Origin: Paraescarpia echinospica
Lineage: Eukaryota; Annelida; Polychaeta; Sabellida; Siboglinidae
Direction of reading: 5' to 3'
Assembly (NCBI GenBank): GCA_020002185.1
Contig: CM034531.1
Coordinates: 71,178,049-71,242,048, forward strand
Length of the DNA stretch: 64,000 nucleotides
Position 1 is the first letter of the stretch, and the number at the start of each line of letters is the position of its first letter. The position numbers and the translations under genes were made by a program. Shown piece by piece: positions 11,701 to 23,900 of this stretch. The notes beneath the pieces are model-generated. The model saw nothing but the letters and a program-made list of their open reading frames with translations, was not told where the DNA came from and did not search any database.

Positions 11701-13319
11701 GCTGTAACAATGCTAATTTGTTATGCCTGCTGTAAGAATGCTAGCTTGTTACGTCTGCTATAACAATGCTAGTTTGTTATGCCTGCTGTAAGAATGCTAG
11801 CTTGTTACGTCTGCTATAACAATGCTAGTTTGTTATGCCTGCTGTAAGAATGCTAGTTTGTTATGCCTGCTGTAAGAATGCTAGTTTGTTACACATGATG
11901 TAACAATGCTAGTTTGTTATGCCTGCTGTAACAATGCTAGTTTGTAATGCCTGCTGTAACAATGCTAATTTGTTATGCCTGCTGTAAGAATGCTAGCTTG
12001 TTACGTCTGCTATAACAATGCTAGTTTGTTATGCCTGCTGTAAGAATGCTAGTTTGTTACACATGATGTAACAATGCTAGTTTGTTATGCCTGCTGTAAC
12101 AATGCTAGTTTGTAATGCCTGCTGTAACAATGCTAATTTGTTATGCCTGCTGTAAGAATGCTAGCTTGTTACGTCTGCTATAACAATGCTAGTTTGTTAT
12201 GCCTGCTGTAAGAATGCTAGCTTGTTACGTCTGCTATAACAATGCTAGTTTGTTATGCCTGCTGTAAGAATGCTAGTTTGTTATGCCTGCTGTAAGAATG
12301 CTAGTTTGTTACACATGATGTAACAATGCTAGTTTGTTATGCCTGCTGTAACAATGCTAGTTTGTAATGCCTGCTGTAACAATGCTAATTTGTTATGCCT
12401 GCTGTAAGAATGCTAGCTTGTTACGTCTGCTATAACAATGCTAGTTTGTTATGCCTGCTGTAAGAATGCTAGTTTGTTACACCCCTCAGCTGAGGTTCCT
12501 AAGGATTGAGGTGCAATAAAAGTTTTTTATTATATAATAGTACGGACACCCTGTGGACACCATGCGGACACCCTGTGGACATCCTGTAAGGTTCTAGTTC
12601 TACCAAACATCAAGAAACCAAGAGCTGGCGCCACTCAAGGATACAGTTGAAGCAGCGAATCTTCTTCAGTTCGGTATCGACCGACGCCCTCCTGTCAGGG
12701 TCATAGGATGAGTCCTTGTAGTACAGGTACCGCTCACTAGGGGAGCTGTTTACCCAGCCCGCCCAGTCGGTGGCTGCCGCAACATATCTGAAACATGTCA
12801 TAATCATTGCAATGTCTTGACAACATTAACATGGGGGAGGAAGAGATGACTAATTGTATAATAATACACATCTGCCTCCAACACAAGTCTCGCCATTTTA
12901 TTCTTGCTGAGGCAGAATTATAACATGTAACACTACTAACAAATTACATTTTAGATAAAGAAATATATAACAATAATTATCAAGACTACTATCGCAGTAA
13001 ATTAAAATTGACAATAAATAATATATCATTAGAAACAACTTAAATCACAACTTTAAAATACATACTATTATTTAACTTATTTTTTAAACTCAAAGTAAGT
13101 AGCATTAGTCCGTAATCACCATAAATATTTCCAGATTTCAATAGTAAATCACATTTAGAAAGAACCTGTGACACAGCCTTAGTACACGTCACAATTGTTA
13201 GCGTCACCACGGCACTTTACCACTCACTTGGTGTAGACGCCTGGACTGTCCACTTGGACCATGTGGTAGTGACCAGAGGGCAGCAACAGCCGACAGACTC
13301 CCTTGGGCAGCTCCGTCCA
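8787..13319 (-). CDS. C5orf34: Repeated 3' exons of the C5orf34 homologue (copy 1, 5' side of the gap)
   Basis: Three - strand exons repeat those at 17967-22127: 13228-13319 (WTELPKGVCRLLLPSGHYHM...), 12610-12787 (YVAAATDWAGWVNSSPS..., with an in-frame TGA if not spliced) and 8787-8941 (...MIHDVLRKTSAAVQDLDHFL..., stop TGA). The 12610-12787 protein is identical to copy 2; the one noticed codon difference (TAT versus TAC) is silent. No upstream exons lie on this side of the gap, so as assembled it is a headless gene fragment. It is best read as the other allele of the same gene, not a paralogue or pseudogene. Confidence 0.8.
9252..10855. repeat. 37-bp minisatellite, ~43 units (copy 1)
   Basis: The unit is TTCACTAACATTACTTCTAT plus CTGACCTACGCTTTTCC, with recurring A/T and C/T variants (GATCTACAC versus GACCTACGC). 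It lies in the intron between the last two recognised C5orf34 exons. Copy 2 (18324-20235) is about 300 bases longer and has a different variant order. Confidence 0.95.
10856..12480. repeat. 28-bp minisatellite, ~58 units (copy 1)
   Basis: The consensus is GCTGTAACAATGCTAGTTTG plus TTATGCCT. Older, diverged units (GTTACACCTGCTGTAACAAT) lie at the 37-bp-array side, and homogeneous units with higher-order blocks of about 5-10 units lie near 12.0-12.48 kb, which suggests recent expansion at that end. Copy 2 (20236-21285) is about 575 bases shorter. Confidence 0.95.
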
Positions 13320-13320
13320 C

Positions 13321-13975
13321 TCACTGGTCACTGTGGAAACCTATGTCACACATACACACTGATCACTGCGGAAATCTACATCACACATACACAGTGGTCA
13401 CTGAGGAAACCTACGACATATACACACTGGTCACTGTGGGAACATATGTCAGACATACACACTGATCACTGTGGGAACCTATGTCACACATACACACTGG
13501 TCACTGTGGGAACCTATGTCACACATACACACTGGTCACTGTGGGAACATATGTCACACATACACACTGGTCACTGAGGAAACCTACGACACATACACAC
13601 TGGTCACTGCGGGAACATATGTCAGACATACACACTGGTCACTGCGGGAACCTACGTCACACATACACATTGGTCACTGCGGAAACCTACGTCACATATA
13701 AACACTGGTCACTGCAGAAACCTATGTCACACATACACACTGATCACTGTGGGAACCTATGTCACACATACACACTGGTCACTGTGGGAACATATGTCAC
13801 ACATACACACTGGTCACTGCGGAATCCTACGTCTCACACACACACACTGGTCACTGCGGAATCCTACGTCACACATACACACGGGTCACTGCGAGAACCT
13901 ACGTCACACATACACACTGGTCACTGCGAGAACCTACGTCACACAAACACTGGTCACTGCAAGAACCTACGTCAC
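13321..13975. repeat. 35-bp minisatellite abutting a C5orf34 exon, cut by the gap (copy 1)
   Basis: The unit is CACTGTGGGAACCTATGTCA plus CACATACACACTGGT. It begins at the edge of exon 13228-13319 and runs into the N gap. The long open frames across it and the gap are artefacts of the 35-bp repeat and N bases. Confidence 0.93.
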
Positions 13976-14975
13976 NNNNNNNNNNNNNNNNNNNNNNNNN
14001 NNNNNNNNNNNNNNNNNNNNNNNNNNNNNNNNNNNNNNNNNNNNNNNNNNNNNNNNNNNNNNNNNNNNNNNNNNNNNNNNNNNNNNNNNNNNNNNNNNNN
14101 NNNNNNNNNNNNNNNNNNNNNNNNNNNNNNNNNNNNNNNNNNNNNNNNNNNNNNNNNNNNNNNNNNNNNNNNNNNNNNNNNNNNNNNNNNNNNNNNNNNN
14201 NNNNNNNNNNNNNNNNNNNNNNNNNNNNNNNNNNNNNNNNNNNNNNNNNNNNNNNNNNNNNNNNNNNNNNNNNNNNNNNNNNNNNNNNNNNNNNNNNNNN
14301 NNNNNNNNNNNNNNNNNNNNNNNNNNNNNNNNNNNNNNNNNNNNNNNNNNNNNNNNNNNNNNNNNNNNNNNNNNNNNNNNNNNNNNNNNNNNNNNNNNNN
14401 NNNNNNNNNNNNNNNNNNNNNNNNNNNNNNNNNNNNNNNNNNNNNNNNNNNNNNNNNNNNNNNNNNNNNNNNNNNNNNNNNNNNNNNNNNNNNNNNNNNN
14501 NNNNNNNNNNNNNNNNNNNNNNNNNNNNNNNNNNNNNNNNNNNNNNNNNNNNNNNNNNNNNNNNNNNNNNNNNNNNNNNNNNNNNNNNNNNNNNNNNNNN
14601 NNNNNNNNNNNNNNNNNNNNNNNNNNNNNNNNNNNNNNNNNNNNNNNNNNNNNNNNNNNNNNNNNNNNNNNNNNNNNNNNNNNNNNNNNNNNNNNNNNNN
14701 NNNNNNNNNNNNNNNNNNNNNNNNNNNNNNNNNNNNNNNNNNNNNNNNNNNNNNNNNNNNNNNNNNNNNNNNNNNNNNNNNNNNNNNNNNNNNNNNNNNN
14801 NNNNNNNNNNNNNNNNNNNNNNNNNNNNNNNNNNNNNNNNNNNNNNNNNNNNNNNNNNNNNNNNNNNNNNNNNNNNNNNNNNNNNNNNNNNNNNNNNNNN
14901 NNNNNNNNNNNNNNNNNNNNNNNNNNNNNNNNNNNNNNNNNNNNNNNNNNNNNNNNNNNNNNNNNNNNNNNNNNN
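13976..14975. other. Assembly gap of exactly 1000 N
   Basis: The run is exactly 1000 N, a usual placeholder for a gap of unknown size. Its left side ends inside the 35-bp minisatellite. Its right side restarts at sequence already seen at 5807, so the true distance is probably negative (an overlap). Confidence 0.99.
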
Positions 14976-16955
14976 TTGGTGAGATGCAGATGACCTGACA
15001 GTGTTGTTTTTCTTCTCATACACATGTTTAAAACATGTCCCAGTCAGTCGTCTGTCTGGCAAAGACAGCGCATTAGAACACCGCAGACAAATGGGGCCAG
15101 TTCACGAGACATTTTTCCTGTTTGGCTTGTCCTCAAAATAAATATTGTGAAATATTTATTGTTTGTAGAGTTCTACAGTCTGTGAGTGGTCTCCTTTTTG
15201 TTGTGTCAGTTAAGCTCTCTGGAACATGGGAATCAACTTTACATTTCATTACATGAATATATATGTATATAATCAACATTTAACAAGATTGCTATACAAA
15301 ATACTTTCAGATTAAAAATGTCACCAATTTATCATATTATGTATACATAAGTGACCCCCTCTTGAGCAGCCCTCTCACCAACGACCCCCATCTTGAGTGA
15401 CCACTCACCAATGACCCAATCTTGAGTTACCCCCCTCACCAACGACCCCTTCTTGAGCAGCCCACTCACCAACAACCCCCCACTTGAGTAGCCCCTTCAC
15501 CAACGACCCATTCTTGAGTAGCCCCTTCACCAACGACCCCTTCTTGAGCAGCCCCCTCACCAACAACCTCCCCACTTGAGTAGCCCCTAGGTAGGGTCAG
15601 GGTCTAGGTAGGGTCACGGTCCGGATAGGGTTGGGATCTGGATAGGGTCGAGGTCTGGTTAGGGTCAAGGTCAGGATAGAGTCATGGTCTTAATAGGGTC
15701 AAGGTCTGGATAGGGTCCGGGTCTGGACAGGGTCAAGATAGGGTGAGGGTCTGGATAGGGTCGGGGTCTGGACAGGGTAACTCGGCCAAAGACCATCCAT
15801 CGGTCACTTGATACGACTGCTCCAATGCATGGGTCAATGACACAAGAGTTTTGTAAAAGTACAAAAAGCATATACGTTATATAATAAATAATTTAATTGA
15901 ATAAGACGCTTACACAAAAATAATGTGACTTTGGCACTTATAGCAATATTAGTACATGGAAAGAATGATATGAAATACATGTAATGCTTCAATCGATCAG
16001 TTCAATCAATACAATAATGGATACAATTTGTTGTTAATTATCGGGCACGAGGAAGAAGCAAAGACAAGCACTGTCTTATGAGAACGGCCATTACTTGAAG
16101 CATGAACACCGACCAACACAGGCATTCTTATAACAATGTGTCACTTTGGACCGTGTGCATGGGTGTGGTGTGTGTATATGTTTGGTGTGTCTGTGTGTGT
16201 GTGGGGGGGGGGGTAAGGAACTGGACAAGCAGAGGATGTATATATGGACATAACTTCAAACGAACCTAGCAGTGAATTATTACATTTGCTGAAAATAACC
16301 ATGACTAGTTGAAGCTGAAAGTACAACAAAATACTGTTCCAAGTTTGTGTTGTGCTCAGTGATGACAGTACATGCACCTGCACACACAGTCACACATGTC
16401 ACTTTGTACATGTAATCATACATGTCACTTTGTACATGTATGCATACATGTCACTTTGTACATGTATGCATACTTACTGCTGGATACATTTATAGGGCAC
16501 ACAGGGATCTATATATATACAGACAGTAGAACATGCATGCACCTTAATTAACATTATTATATATCATATATATAAACATATGTCTCTATGTAGTCAAAGT
16601 ACACACACTTGTGTGTTATTGTGCTTGTAGTTGGCACTGATTACTTTATAAGCTGAAGTAATGCAGTACTTCAGGGCCAGTCTGGTTGCATCCCCTCCCC
16701 GGCGCCGAGGTCTACTCGCCTTTTTCTACTCACTCACTTGTTTGCATTACTGACGACGCATCTCAAAAACACAACATAATTACAGTTATGTACTTACATG
16801 TACTTAACATGCTTTTCTAACTGTTGGAGATAGATGCAAACAGTAACTCTCCAGAGGGCGCCACTGAGAGCAAGTTTCAGACCGAATGCTACTGCCCGAG
16901 GTTCATTGCTCTAAAGCTAGGTGTCATAACTGTGCCATATCAATTATATTATATC

Positions 16956-17773
16956 AAAAATAGATAAACGAGCAAAAAATGAACTCGGAACACGTCCAAA
17001 ACATGAAATTCTGCGATCGCTAGCACCCTCATGGCTTGTCCTGTCCCGACGATCTTGGTACCATTTGAAAGGATGTACTTTCTTTTATTATAGCATTGTC
17101 TAGACTTCCTGGTAACCTTTTATAGAACACCTATAAACGGACCTACAATCATGCCGTTTACGGTGTTCTGTGCGGTTCCGAACGATGTTGTCGGCGGGTA
17201 CTCAGTACACTAATCTTCCGATTGCTGCGCTGTTTTTCTCAGTTGCATAGGTTCAGACATGTGCATTTCACCATTTCTGATTCCATGTTATAAGGTCCAC
17301 CCACTTTTAAACAGCGGCGATACCGACGTGCTTTGATGGCAGCGAAACCGATATATCTCTACGTTGGCGTGATGTCACAATATCATAAGCCAACAGAGAA
17401 TAAGGGTCAAAATTTGTTGCATTGGTTGATGTACGTGATTGTGTTGTCACGCCTACTTTGAATATTTCAGTTTAGCCGCCGTTTAAAAGCTTGTAGCATG
17501 AAATCAGATAATGGTGCCTCAATCGGTACAGCGGTGAACTGTGTCGACAAAACAACATCTTTCACAGTGTCTATGACACCAGAAACGGCACGGTTGTAAG
17601 ACCTTTTATTTAGGAACTATTATAGGAAACCAGTTATATGGTTGAATATCAGAAAGTATAAGCTTTCAAACGATATCAAGATTGTTGGGATCGGACAAAC
17701 TATAATGGAACTAGCAATCGTTCAAGAAAGCGTTTTTGGATGTGTTTCATTTTTCGCTCGCTTATCTATTTTT
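16956..17773. mobile_element. ~0.8-kb long-inverted-repeat element (copy 2)
   Basis: Same element as 7776-8593, with the AAAAATAGATAA end at the left and its inverse at the right. Confidence 0.55.
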
Positions 17774-17778
17774 TTATT
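17773..17778 (-). terminator. Candidate C5orf34 polyadenylation signal (copy 2)
   Basis: AATAAA on the - strand, 189 bases past the stop codon at 17967-17969; same context as 8593-8598. Confidence 0.45.
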
Positions 17779-17966
17779 ATATGTAATAAAAGTGTGTCAT
17801 TGGTTCTAAATGTATCTTTTGTATAAATAGAACAAGTATAAACCTTTCTGTGCTCAAATCTAAAAAATATACAATTATGGCCAACTTGATTAAAGATAGA
17901 TCGTAGTGGGTTTACAATGTCATGTCTACGTCTCTGTAGAGACTGTCTTGTCACTTGGTCAATGCG

Positions 17967-20900
17967 TCAATGGCGCACTTCACTCGACTCTCGAGTCAAG
18001 GTCAGGAAGTGATCAAGATCCTGGACTGCCGCTGATGTCTTCCGCAGCACGTCATGGATCATGTCAAAGTTCACTTCCTGTGTCTGGGTACAGTCAGACT
18101 GGTCACTGGTCGCCACGGCAACTGTGTGTGTGTTGTGTCCAGTGTGTCCACTCTCAAGAAGGTCTGGCAGTGGTCAAGGAAGTATCAGACGTATGTAGAT
18201 GTCTAACCTCCGCAAGATCTATACAAAGAGTATTCTCAGCAGCGTGAAGCAGTTGTTCTGTTCAATATCTAACACATAAACCCCGGCAACAAGTGGACAA
18301 GGAACCCTTTGGCTTATCAACAGTTCACTAACATTACTTCTATCTGATCTACACATTTCCTTCACTAACATTACTTCTATCTGACCTACACTTTTCCTTC
18401 ACTAACATTACTTCTATCTGATCTACACTTTTCCTTCACTAACAATACTTCTATCTGATCTACACATTTCCTACACTAACATTACTTCTATCTGATCTAC
18501 ACTTTTCCTTCACTAACATTACTTCTATCTGACCTACGCATTTCCTTCACTAACATTACTTCTATCTGACCTACGCATTTCCTTCACTAACATTACTTCT
18601 ATCTGATCTACATTTTTCCTTCACTAACATTACTTCTATCTGATCTACACTTTTCCTTCACTGACATTACTTCTATCTGATCTACACATTTCCTTCACTG
18701 ACATTACTTCTATCTCATCTACACTTTTCCTTCACTAACATTACTTCTATCTGACCTACACTTTTCCTTCATTAACATTACTTCTATCTGACCTACACTT
18801 TTCCTTCACTAACATTACTTCTATCTGACCTACGCTTTTCCTTCACTAACATTACTTCTATCTGACCTACGCTTTTTCTTCACTAACATTACTTCTATCT
18901 GACCTACGCTTTTCCTTCACTAACATTACTTCTATCTGACCTACGGTTTTCCTTCACTAACATTACTTCTATCTGACCTACGCTTTTCCTTCACTAACAT
19001 TACTTCTATCTGACCTACGCTTTTCCTTCACTAACATTACTTCTATCTGACCTACACTTTTCCTTCACTAACATTACTTCTATCTGACCTACACTTTTCC
19101 TTCACTAACATTACTTCTATCTGACCTACGCTTTTCCTTCACTAACATTACTTCTATCTGATCTACACTTTTCCTTCACTATCATCACTTCTATCTGACC
19201 TATGCTTTTCCTTCACTAACATTACTTCTATCTGACCTACGCTTTTCCTTCACTAACATTACTTCTATCTGACCTACGCTTTTCCTTCACTAACATTACT
19301 TCTATCTGACCTACGCTTTTTCTTCACTAACATTACTTCTATCTGACCTACACTTTTCCTTCACTAACATTACTTCTATCTGACCTACGCTTTTCCTTCA
19401 CTAACATTACTTCTATCTGATCTACACTTTTCCTTCACTATCATCACTTCTATCTGACCTATGCTTTTCCTTCACTAACATTACTTCTATCTGACCTACG
19501 CTTTTCCTTCACTAACATTACTTCTATCTGACCTACGCTTTTCCTTCACTAACATTACTTCTATCTGACCTACGCTTTTCCTTCATTAACATTACTTCTA
19601 TCTGACCTACGCTTTTCCTTCACTAACATTACTTGTATCTGACCTACGCTTTTCCTTCACTAACATTACTTCTATCCGACCTACACTTTTCCTTCACTAA
19701 CATTACTTCTATCTGATCTACACATTTCCTTCACTAACATTACTTCTATCTGACCTACACTTTTCCTTCACTAACATTACTTCTATCCGATCTACACTTT
19801 TCCTTCACTAACATTACTTCTATCCGATCTACACATTTCCTTCAATAACATTACTTCTATCCGACCTACACTTTTCCTTCACTAACATTACTTCTATCTG
19901 ATCTACACTTTTCCTTCACTAACATTACTTCTATCTGATCTACACTTTTCCTTCACTAACATTAGTACTATCTGATCTATACATTTCCTTCACTAACATT
20001 ACTTTTATCTGACCTACACTTTTCCTTCACTAACATTACTTCTATCTGACCTACGCTTTTCCTTCACTAACATTACTTCTATCTGACCTACACTTTTCCT
20101 TCACTAACATTACTTCTATCTGACCTACGCTTTTCCTTCACTAACATTACTTCTATCTGATCTACACTTTTCCTTCACTAACATTACTTCTATCTAAACA
20201 ACACTGTTAATTCACTAAAACTACTTCTATCTGATATGCTGTAACAATTCTAGTTTGTTACACCTGCGGTAAATTTTTTAGATATGCTGTAACAATTCTA
20301 GTTTGTTACACCTGCTGTAACAAGTTTAGATATGCTGTAACAATTCTAGTTTATTACACCTGCTATAACCATTCTGGTTTGTTACACCTGCTGTAACAAT
20401 CCTGGTTTGTTACACATGTTGTAACAAGTCAGGTTTGTTACACCTGCATTAACAATTCTGGTTTGTTACACCTGCTGTAACAATTCTAGTTGGTTACACC
20501 TGTTGTAATTATTCTAGTTTGTGTACACTTGCTGTAACAATTCTCGTTTGATGCATCTGCTGTAACACTTCAAATTTGTTACACGTGTTGTAACAATGTT
20601 AGTTTGTTACACACGTTGTAACAATGTTGGTTTGTTACACATGATGTAACAATGCTAGCTTATTACACATATTGTAACAGTTCTAGTTTGTTACACCTGC
20701 TGTAACAATTCTAGTTTGCTACACATATTGTAACAATGTTAGTTTGGTATACCTGTTGTAACAATGCTAGTTTGTTGCACCTGCTGTAACAATTCTAGTT
20801 TGCTACGCCTGCTGTAACAATTCTAGTTTTTTACGCCTGCTGTATAAATGCTAGTTTTGTACGCCTCCTGTAACAATGCTAGTTTGTTATGCCTGCTGTA

Positions 20901-23900
20901 AGAATGCTAGCTTGTTACGTCTGCTATAACAATGCTAGTTTGTTATGCCTGCTGTAAGAATGCTAGTTTGTTATGCCTGCTGTAAGAATGCTAGTTTGTT
21001 ATGCCTGCTGTAAGAATGCTAGCTTGTTACGTCTGCTATAACAATGCTAGTTTGTTATGCCTGCTGTAAGAATGCTAGTTTGTTATGCCTGCTGTAAGAA
21101 TGCTAGTTTGTTACACATGATGTAACAATGCTAGTTTGTTATGCCTGCTGTAACAATGCTAGTTTGTAATGCCTGCTGTAACAATGCTAATTTGTTATGC
21201 CTGCTGTAAGAATGCTAGCTTGTTACGTCTGCTATAACAATGCTAGTTTGTTATGCCTGCTGTAAGAATGCTAGTTTGTTACACCCCTCAGCTGAGGTTC
21301 CTAAGGATTGAGGTGCAATAAAAGTTTATTATTATATAATAGTACGGACACCCTGTGGACACCGTGCGGACACCATGCGGACACCCTGTGGACATCCTGT
21401 AAGGTTCTAGTTCTACCAAACATCAAGAAACCAAGAGCTGGCGCCACTCAAGGATACAGTTGAAGCAGCGAATCTTCTTCAGTTCGGTATCGACCGACGC
21501 CCTCCTGTCAGGGTCATAGGATGAGTCCTTGTAGTACAGGTACCGCTCACTAGGGGAGCTGTTTACCCAGCCCGCCCAGTCGGTGGCTGCCGCAACGTAT
21601 CTGAAACATGTCATAATCATTGCAATGTCTTGACAACATTAACATGGGGGAGGAAGAGATGACTAATTGTACAATAATACACATCTGCCTCCAACACAAG
21701 TCTCGCCATTTTATTCTTGCTGAGGCAGAATTATAACATGTAACACTACTAACAAATTACATTTTAGATAAAGAAATATATAATAATAATTATCAAGACT
21801 ACTATCGCAGTAAATTAAAATTGACATTAATAATATATCATTAGAAACAACTTAAATCACAACTTTAAAATACATACTATTATTTAACTTATTTTTAAAA
21901 CTCAAAGTAGCATTAGTCCGTAATCACCATAAATATTTCCAGATTTCAATAGTAAATCACATTTAGAAAGAACCTGTGACACAGCCTCAGTACACGTCAC
22001 AATTGTTAGCGTCACCACGGCACTTTACCACTCACTTGGTGTAGACGCCTGGACTGTCCACTTGGACCATGTGGTAGTGACCAGAGGGCAGCAACAGCCG
22101 ACAGACTCCCTTGGGCAGCTCCGTCCACTCACTGGTCACTGTGGAAACCTATGTCACACATACACACTGATCACTGCGGAAATCTACATCACACATACAC
22201 AGTGGTCACTGAGGAAACCTACGACATATACACACTGGTCACTGTGGGAACATATGTCAGACATACACACTGATCACTGTGGGAACCTATGTCACACATA
22301 CACACTGGTCACTGTGGGAACATATGTCACACATACACACTGGTCACTGAGGAAACCTACGACACATACACACTGGTCACTGCGGGAACATATGTCAGAC
22401 ATACACACTGGTCACTGCGGGAACCTACGTCACACATACACATTGGTCACTGCGGAAACCTACATCACATATAAACACTGGTCACTGCAGAAACCTATGT
22501 CACACATACACTGATCACTGTGGGAACCTATGTCACACATACACACTGGTAACTGTGGGAACATATGTCACACATACACACTGGTCACTGCGGAATCCTA
22601 CGTCACACACACACACTGGTCACTGCGGAATCCTACGTCACACATACACACGGGTAACTGCGAGAACCTACGTCACACATACACACTGGTCACTGCGAGA
22701 ACCTACGTCACACAAACACTGGTCACTGCAAGAACCTACGTCACACATACACACTGGTCACTGCGGAATCCTACGTCACACATACACACTGGTCACTGCG
22801 AGAACCTACGTCACACATACACACTGGTCACTGTGGGAACATATGTCACACATACACACTGGTCACTGCGGGAACATATGTCACACATACACACTGGTCA
22901 CTGCGGAAACCTTGTGTTAATTATGACACATTAAATTAAACATCCTATAAATTAATAGTTATCTATGCAGTTACTAAATCTGTCTTGTTTGTTAGTTCTC
23001 ACCACCATGTCACTGTGTTTGCGACACATCCCGAGGCGGTGTTGGAAGTCGGCGTACATGTCAAGACAAGTGCGGTCCGGAAACACAATGCGCACGTGAC
23101 CACTAGAGTGCGCTGTGAACCGCCCGACTGCTGGAATGTCACATTCCTCAAGCAGGACTGAGGCCAGGGGCGGGGCAAGGTCGACCTGCTTCGTCTGAAA
23201 TACACATCTAGGTCACTGAGAGGTCAGTAGTCTGAGAGAGAGGAGGAAGAAATAACACTTTAGATAAGTTAATCGAATAAACATAACTAAAATTTGCTGA
23301 ATGTTTTTAATTTTAACTAACAAACTCTGCACTGATTTAATTAATTAATTGGTATTACGTAATTAACATCCACACATTTTTGGGGTGTTTATTACAAAAA
23401 GTTGCATTTTTATCTGATAATATATGATGATTTATAACATGTCTACAATTTTCAAATCCACCACCATACACTTTTTAAATCCATCATAATTTAAAATGTC
23501 TGTTTCTTCCATCTCTATACAATCCACTGCAAATTATAATTATTCATTTCTAAAACGTCTCCCACTCGCCTGCCAGCATACAGCGCCATCTGGTGGTAGA
23601 AGCTGCAGGTTTTCACCGTGGACTTGTCTCACGAATCTGAAGACAAGACCTGTATATAACTACATATGACAGCATATGATTGCGAATGGCTGTGTAACAG
23701 AAAAGGTAAGTTATAATGTGCAAATGAACCAAAAGTGACATAATTTAATATTGCAGATAGCACCTTAATATTTAAACTTTGTAGTTGGGACCAAGACCAA
23801 TACAGGATATTGCTAAGACAAAAGATTTATTCAGAATTATTCCATTTATACAGGTATAAATATTGCATGCGACACTGTGGCACTCTAAACAGGATGTGTT

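Larger units (their letters stand above)
5807..13975. repeat. First copy of an ~8-kb segment repeated at 14976-22744 (probable contig overlap)
   Basis: From 5807 (TTGGTGAGATGCAGATGACC) to the last base before the N run, the sequence matches 14976-22744 almost base for base outside minisatellites. Offsets are 9169 at the start and 9180 from about 7.4 kb, the shift arising in a GT run and an extra CACATGTCA near 16390. Both copies carry the same C5orf34 3' exons. The copies differ mostly in tandem-repeat copy number, plus one ~180-bp block (9145-9320) missing from copy 2. This is what two alleles look like. Confidence 0.93.
14976..22744. repeat. Second copy of the ~8-kb segment (see 5807-13975)
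   Basis: Collinear with 5807-13975 and in the same orientation. After 22744 the sequence runs on through the remaining minisatellite units into unique C5orf34 exons, so this copy is joined to the rest of the gene. Minor repeats at about 15350-15775 and 16385-16475 and the inverted-repeat element are repeated as well. Confidence 0.93.

Noticed and set aside
10856..12480. Regular 28-bp repeats resembling a CRISPR array
   Set aside because: No unique spacers; units are contiguous and diverge gradually, the host is an animal, and the array is an intron minisatellite.
8787..13319. A second, paralogous C5orf34 gene
   Set aside because: Near identity including introns, placement against a default gap and the lack of 5' exons fit allelic contig overlap better than a real duplicate.
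13254..13577. Repetitive + strand ORF (HTYTLVTVGTYVTHTHWSL)
   Set aside because: It overlaps the antisense of a C5orf34 exon and runs into the 35-bp repeat.
13481..15062. Open frames of 350-500 codons on both strands across the gap
   Set aside because: They are made of 35-bp repeat translation and unknown residues from the 1000-N gap.
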